Below, piece by piece: positions 58,580 to 64,000 of a DNA stretch of 64,000 bases. The DNA is taken from positions 152,458,306-152,522,305 of the forward strand of contig OZ018326.1 of NCBI GenBank assembly GCA_963969495.1, read 5' to 3'. Made by a program: the position numbers and the translations under genes. Origin of the DNA: Ceratothoa steindachneri (taxonomy: Eukaryota; Arthropoda; Malacostraca; Isopoda; Cymothoidae). The notes under the pieces are model-generated. The model was not told the DNA's origin. It saw only the letters and a list, made by a program, of their open reading frames with translations, and did no database searches. Within the stretch, counting starts at the first letter, position 1. Each line of letters opens with the position of its first letter.

Positions 58580-61137
58580 ATGTTACGTAACGCACTGAAA
58601 ATAATGGAAATCAACACCAACGGCTGGACGACGAAAGGAATTCTTTACGGAAATGTATTCAGAGAAATTGATGCAGACATCATACTGATTTCAGAACACG
58701 GGATCGACACGCGTAATACAGAAATGAAAATCTGGAACTACGATGTGTTGATCACCAACTTTTCGCAAGAGCGGTACGATGGCGCCGCTATTGCAATAAA
58801 GAAAGGGATCAAATACAAGCAAATAAGGAACTTAGAAGAATCCTACCTCGCGATTGAGGTCGAGCTCGATTTAGGAAAGTTGGTCATTGCAACCGGATAT
58901 CAACCGCCAAGGAGAGATGTGTTGCCTATTCACACTCTCACTGGCCTATTTGGCAGAAGAACCCCCACCATACTAATGGGGGATCTAAACGCCAGATGCC
59001 GAGAAATATTGCCCAGCGGATAGGCCCCGACTTCCCCACCTATGTCAGAGAACGATGTGCCACAAAGCCAGACATCTGTCTGGTGAATCGTCAGCTACCG
59101 TTCAATTACTACATGGAACCAGTCCAGGTGCCATGTAGTGATCATATAGGGATCCTACTCACTCTCAATAGGAACCCTATACAAGTCCCAGCAGTAGTTA
59201 GGAAGAACTACAGACGAGCAGACTGGGCACGGTACGCACACCTTCTCGAGGCCTACGATCCGCCCAACCTGGACGAGGCAATTCTCGAGGAGATTGACGA
59301 GGCACTCGATGACCTCAATAACCAAATCATCGACGCAGATAGGGCTTGTATCCCTCGTTCCACATATAGGACCATCTCGACCTACGAGTGGACCGAATAT
59401 ATGAAGGAACTATACCGTGAACTGAAGATAATGTATGAATACAACATCGTGAATGCGTCAGTTCACTCGATGCAAAGAAGTAAAGAAATCAAAGAAGAAT
59501 TGAACCAGTCGATCCTCGAACAACAGAACAGAAGGTGGGAGGACGCGATCGAGAGGAAGAAAAGGTTGAAGAGATATTCCGAAGTTATTGGGAAAAGATC
59601 TTCAGTATATCTGAAGAAGAAAACGAAGACTATGACCTAGAGTTCGAAAGTAACATCATCGACGAGCTTAACGAAGAAATAGACAAGACGCACCCTCATC
59701 ACCAGGTGGATAGACAGCGCGGCGGAGACGCTGAGATTACAGAAGAAGAACTACTCGGCGCGCTTCGCTCATTCCAACAAAAAGCCCCAGGACAATCGGG
59801 GCTTACAAAGCTTAACTTTGAAAAGGCACCAGCCTGTGTCATCGAAGGAATGAGAAGAATATTTAACGCCTGTCTCAATACGAGGTACTTTCCAGACGCT
59901 TATAAAACGGCGAAAATGATTTTCTTGCTTAAGCACGGAAAGAACCCCAAGTTGAAGGAGAGCTACCGGCCAATTTCACTTCTGGAATTTGGTGGGAAGC
60001 TCTTCGAGAAGATCCTCAACAAAAGACTGGTGTCTCACCTGGAGGAAAACTCGCTCTACAACCCACACCAATTCGGGTTTATGAGTAAGCGAAGTATGGA
60101 AATGGCGATTAACGTCATCACGGAAAAGCTAGCCCATGCAAAACGGGAAAAGAGTTACGTGAACATTGTTTGTCGGGATGTATCAAACGCGTTCTATAAG
60201 GTGTGGCAACGGGGAATGCAGTACAAGATCTTACGACTGGGACTAAGTGAAAACTTAGAGAGAACTCTCTGTGACTATGTCATGGAGAGAGCGGCGTACA
60301 TCAGTTTAGGGTGCACGGACGGGCCAAAGTTTCCGCTCAATGCGGGCCTCCCGCAGGGGGGTGCCTGTCTCCCACTCCCTACTTGATTTACACCGCGGAT
60401 GTCCCAGTCCCTGTAAGCCCCACTTGCCTCAACTTACAATTCGCCGATAATTTCACCCAGATAATCACTTGTCCATGGAGGAATGCACCTTTGCAAGCTC
60501 GAATGACAGCAGCAGAAATTGAAAACCTTAACACCTACGAGGCCCGGTGGAAAATCCGAACCAACCAGTATAAGTTCAAATTAGTCCCCATAGGCAGGAG
60601 ACTACTTGGTGACGTCAGGGTGGGGGATAGACGATATCCCTACACCAATGAATGCAATGTACTCGGCATGAAGATCACCTCAACCGGGTACACAAAGCAC
60701 GTCCAAGAACGTATCACCAAGGCCACTGCTGCAGTCAAGACTCTGTATAGGTTCAGAAATCTTCGTCAAAGCAACAAAAAGAAGATCTATACTGCACTAG
60801 TAAGATCGACGTTGCTATACCCCGACTTCGCCCTCTCTTGTGTCTCAAAGGAGGAGACTACAAGTGGTGCAGAACAAATGCGCGTACCTAATTACAGGTA
60901 CACGCAGAATGGAAAGAAGAACTCAAGAAGAACTGCACCGGGGGGCGGGGTTAACCCCCATTAACTTTCTCATCTAAGAACGGACAAGGAATATGCTGGA
61001 AAAGGTCAATCGAGTGTTGGACGAGGAAATCGTACAAATGATTGACCAAAATAGAAGAGCAGTATGTCGCGCCAGATTTCCAAGCTCCGCTGGGATTTTA
61101 GCTGGTGGAGTAGAAGTGCCGTTCTACGCAAGATGAG
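58580..61137 (+). pseudogene. Jockey-like ORF2 (APE endonuclease and RT), broken
   Basis: The start is at 58580. The endonuclease part reads KIMEINTNGWTTKGILYGN, IILISEHGIDTRN, GYQPPRRDVLP and ILMGDLNARC, then shifts near 59000 with roughly 30 residues missing before KPDICLVNRQLPFNYYM and VPCSDHIGILLTL. The RT part (frame 59535-60386) gives FQQKAPGQSGLTKLNF, SYRPISLLEFGGKLFEKIL, NPHQFGFMSKRSMEMAI, CRDVSNAFYKVWQRG (catalytic Asp replaced by Tyr) and NAGLPQGGAC. It shifts at a run of six G, then gives LQFADNFTQII (ADD changed to ADN), WKIRTNQYKFKLVPIGR and SNKKKIYTALVRSTLLYP, with a tail ending GVEVPFYAR at about 61135. Two catalytic positions are lost, so the RT is dead. Confidence 0.85.
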
Positions 61138-61473
61138 TTAATTTTACCTCAAATCAAGACAAAAATACCAATCATGAAACCAACCGATTTTGACAAAAAT
61201 TCCCCGATATCGACAAAACCCATCGATTAAGACAAAACTACCGAAAAAGGAAACCCACACAAAAAGATGAAAATCACCGAACAAGACTACAAGAAGAAAC
61301 ATAATACACAAAATACACACACTACAAAATTACGAAGAAACAAAGACACTAAAACAAACATAGTAAGTTATAATTAACGACTTACTAAAACAACAGCAAA
61401 CGCGCACAGCATAACCAAATACATTAGCAATATGAAGACAAATGGCTTGAACGCCAAATTATATATATTATAT

Positions 61474-61567
<94 letters not shown>

Positions 61568-61743
61568 ATAAGCAAAATGATAAACAACAACGGAACTACA
61601 AAACATAAAAATTTGAAAGCGATAAGCCTAATCACCAGGCTCTAGCATCACTTTGCACCCTACCACACTTCTTTCTCTTTTCACCACTGGTCTACTTTCC
61701 GCTGTCTATCCACATACCCTTCCTATCCCCTCACCTGCATACT
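61138..61743 (+). other. 3' UTR of copy B
   Basis: A-rich, non-coding, with ATGGCTTGAACGCCAAATT at 61442 followed by the (TA)n tract and a pyrimidine-rich end (CACACTTCTTTCTCTTTTCA). The layout parallels the 3' UTR of copy D1. Confidence 0.5.
61459..61558. repeat. (TA)n microsatellite
   Basis: Main tract 61480-61557, about 38 TA units, ending in (GT)5. Confidence 0.97.
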
Positions 61744-63535
61744 CTCACATACAGAGAAATCGCCCGAGAACATAGAGCAATCTATGACGAGATCGGCAGG
61801 ACAGGTACCAATAGGGAAAGGACGGCCAGGATGAGACATCTAAGCATGGAAATGAAAAACGTTATAATAGAAAAACAAACAACGATAAGGAATGACATCA
61901 TTGGGAGGCTAGACAGGGAGAGTGATCCCGTAAAATTCTGGAATAACATCCGGAGAATTAGGGGATTACCTCCCAGACCCAGAACCCAAATCGAAGAAGG
62001 AGACGGCATCAGAGAGGACCCAGAGTCTCTCAAAAGAAGGTTTAGATCGCATTGGCAAACGATTTTCGCTTTTTCTCCGGAGGAGAACGACGACTTCGAC
62101 CAGGACTTCGAAGACCAACTGCTCGACGACCTCGGCACAATGATACATAGAACCCACCCCCTTCCGCAAGTATCACAGGAAAGAGTGATGGCTGACCACC
62201 GATGCCCGATAACTGTAGAAGAGACCTTGAACACCATAAGGTCCTTCAAGCAGAGGGCTCCAGGCTGGTCTGGAATTACGAAAAATAACCTCGTAAATGC
62301 CCCAAGGCAAATTATTCAGGGATTGGCAAACACGATGAATGCCGCCCTGAATACAGGCTACTTCCCGGATGGATACAAGATGGCCAAAATCATCTTTATC
62401 CCAAAGGAAAACAAGCCTCCAGACCAGGTGGCAAGCTATCGCCCCATCTCTCTTCTTGAGATGCAGGGTAAAATCTTTGAAAAGATTTTAGCTAACTGGC
62501 TACAAGCTCAACTGAGCGAGTTAGGAGCGCACAGCCCACAACAGCACGGGTTCCGCAAAAAAGGGGCACATACACCGCCCTGGCGCTCCTAACTGCGAAA
62601 GTAGCATACACCCAAGCGAACAGGTTTTATGTAGACATTGTGTTGAGGGACGTGCAGAAGGCCTTCGACAAAGTCTGACTGGAAGGACTTCAATACAAGA
62701 TCCTGAACCTCCAGCTAGACCCAATCCTGGAAAGGATCCTTTGTGACTTCATCATGGACAGAAGGGCATGTCTAATGATTGAAGGGCACAGAGGCCCCGA
62801 ATTCGAATTAAAGTCGGGCGTCCCTCAGGGAAGCTGCCGTCCCGTGCCCGGGTGAGGAAAGCAAGGGCACAGGCGGCCCGTACTATAGCGGAAATCAACA
62901 ACATCAGCCGATTCGAGAGACGATGGAAAATCAGGACCAACAGGGACAAGTTCAAAATTGTCCCGTTGAACCGCGAGTTGACATGGCCCATCATCATAGA
63001 TGGGAGGAGGTACGGCTACTCCGCAGAAGGCACCGTCCTGGGCCTTAAAATCACCGACCATGGATACTCGAGACACCACACGGAGAGGCGGAACCTGGCA
63101 AAGAGAGAAATTTCCAAGCTCTACAGGTTTAGAGATCTTAGCTCGGCTAACATCAGAAAATTATATATGATGTATGTCTGGGCTATGCTGATCTACCCCG
63201 CAGTGGTGTCCCAGGCGGCTAATAAAACCTCGATGAAAAGGCTCCAGCGTATCCAGAACACTGCCTCTCTGCTTATCAATAAAGTAAGAAGGCGTGACCG
63301 TGTCAGGCAAAGCGTCCTGCATCGGAGGAAATGCTTGGAGCCCATCAATGTCGTCACCCCGAAACTGGGCAAGAAGATCTGGTCCCCTCTAACGGATGAT
63401 GTCATTCCAGATCTCCAGGGAGCAGGCGGCAGGCTGAACATACCTGTGTGGCTACGGGCGAAAGCCTCACGCAGAAGCCGGTTCCCAAGCACAAAACTGT
63501 GTACACGTAACAATATAACACCAATATACACATAA
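61744..63535 (+). pseudogene. Jockey-like copy C, ORF2 with catalytic segment deleted
   Basis: It follows copy B in the same orientation. The first frame (to 62592) gives EIAREHRAIYDEIGRTGTN, DPVKFWNNIRRIRGLP, SFKQRAPGWSGITKNNL, YFPDGYKMAKIIFIPKENK, SYRPISLLEMQGKIFEKIL and SPQQHGFRKK. After a frameshift near 62565 it gives FYVDIVLRDVQKAFDKV (then a stop), CDFIMDRRACLMIEG and FELKSGVPQGSC. The sequence then jumps to KARAQAARTIAEINNISRF and WKIRTNRDKFKIVPLNREL, so the block holding the FADD motif is missing. The last frame (62852-63535) is open: GTVLGLKITDHGYSRHH, KLYRFRDLSSANIRKLYM and the end CTRNNITPIYT. Clearly a different subfamily from copy B, closer to D2 in its C-terminus. Confidence 0.85.
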
Positions 63536-64000
63536 AAGCGTCAAAACACATTACACCTAATCCCATACATTTACACACGTAAAATGTGACTATAGACAAC
63601 ACAAAACTGCATTGTCGGCAAATAAGCTATCAAAGGCTTGAATTCTAAAAAAACAAAAACAATAACACTATTACACTAAACGTCAAAAGACAGAGAAGAA
63701 GATACAAAAATACAGTAAGAAGAACACTACAAACACATGAAAACAAAAGACACATAAAATAACAAAGTGAATTAAGTACAAAGAAACCAACAAATAAAGT
63801 GATGCCCTCCCTACTAGGGCAACCCCCCCCATCTTTAATTTTTTTCACCCACTATATCTTCTACTATACCATATCTCTTCGAAAATTGCGTACATCATCA
63901 TCATACATACCAGTTTCTTTCACTGAAGACTGAAGAATTCATTGAGAAAACTACGCTAAAACTACATCTCTTACCCGATAAAGGAGGAAAAGGATTAGTA
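63536..64000 (+). other. 3' UTR of copy C, running off the window
   Basis: A-rich with AAAGGCTTGAATTCTAAAA at 63623, matching the 3' UTR word of the other copies. The window ends in ACCCGATAAAGGAGGAAAAG, the word that also closes the 3' region of copy D2 at 41539. Confidence 0.5.

Larger units (their letters stand above)
56787..61645 (+). mobile_element. Jockey-like copy B, most complete copy
   Basis: In order: 5' UTR (56787-57318, shared with copy A up to about 57115), gag-like ORF1, a 12-base gap, endonuclease-RT ORF2, and a 3' UTR containing a GGCTTGAACGCCAAATTATA word and a (TA)n tract. About 4.9 kb. There is no RNase H domain after the RT. The 3' end is estimated where copy C sequence begins (about 61744) and is uncertain by about 100 bp. 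Confidence 0.8.

Noticed and set aside
57297..58620. Minus-strand frames of up to 207 codons over the gag region
   Set aside because: Antisense to the zinc-knuckle gag, which has clear CCHC motifs on the plus strand.

Overview
This window looks like repeat-dense intergenic DNA from an animal nucleus, most likely an arthropod (crustacean or chelicerate; this placement is an inference). The reasons are the lack of bacterial-style gene packing, long (TA)n and (GA)n microsatellites, many minisatellites, and a mixed population of decayed metazoan transposable elements (TEs): Jockey-like, CR1-like, RTE-like and Penelope-like retroelements, a Ty3/gypsy LTR element, mariner/Tc1-group elements, hAT and pogo-type DNA elements, and a 5S-rRNA-derived SINE. 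I see no intact host protein-coding gene. Almost every readable coding stretch is a TE remnant with stops, frameshifts or deletions.

Layout. 1-5 kb: two minus-strand RTE-like reverse transcriptase (RT) fragments with a diverged dispersed repeat on each side. 5-13.3 kb: mostly non-coding DNA with five minisatellite arrays and a small CR1 3' fragment at 11.5 kb. 14-17 kb: a 276-bp MITE and a nearly full-length DD41D Tc1/mariner-type element with TA duplications. 17.16-17.72 kb: a 5S-derived SINE and a minisatellite. 17.72-24.64 kb: a segment bounded by hAT-like inverted termini and an 8-bp duplication (CCTTAGAT/CCTTAGAA), splitting that minisatellite. It contains a broken member of a protein family I know only as multicopy and uncharacterised in arthropods, an internally deleted mariner, a Penelope-like fragment and a pogo-type MITE. 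25.0-30.7 kb: a gypsy element with two ~1.26-kb LTRs flanking an internally deleted gag-pol, sitting inside a 24-bp minisatellite that continues to 32.6 kb with a 483-bp higher-order period.

32.9-42.6 kb: an RTE fragment, a long minus-strand CR1-like element between (GA)n tracts, an L2-like fragment and two Jockey-like copies in head-to-tail order with repeat-rich 3' regions. 43.4-52 kb: an unrecognised degenerate coding fragment, an inverted pair of dispersed repeats, a Jockey-like copy whose 5' UTR is joined directly to the RT, a CR1 3' end and a decayed hAT transposase. 53-56.5 kb: a CR1 fragment, a hAT-type terminus, a full-length decayed mariner embedded in (TA)n, a near-perfect 88-bp-arm palindrome and a Penelope-like GIY-YIG fragment. 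56.8-64 kb: the most complete Jockey-like copy (5' UTR, gag with three zinc knuckles, endonuclease-RT), followed head-to-tail by a second copy that has lost its catalytic segment.

The genes do not form a host pathway. The biology is TE nesting: repeated use of (TA)n, (GA)n and minisatellite tracts as TE neighbours or landing sites, and internal deletion producing non-autonomous derivatives in several unrelated element classes. All family calls come from reading motifs by eye; no database search was run.
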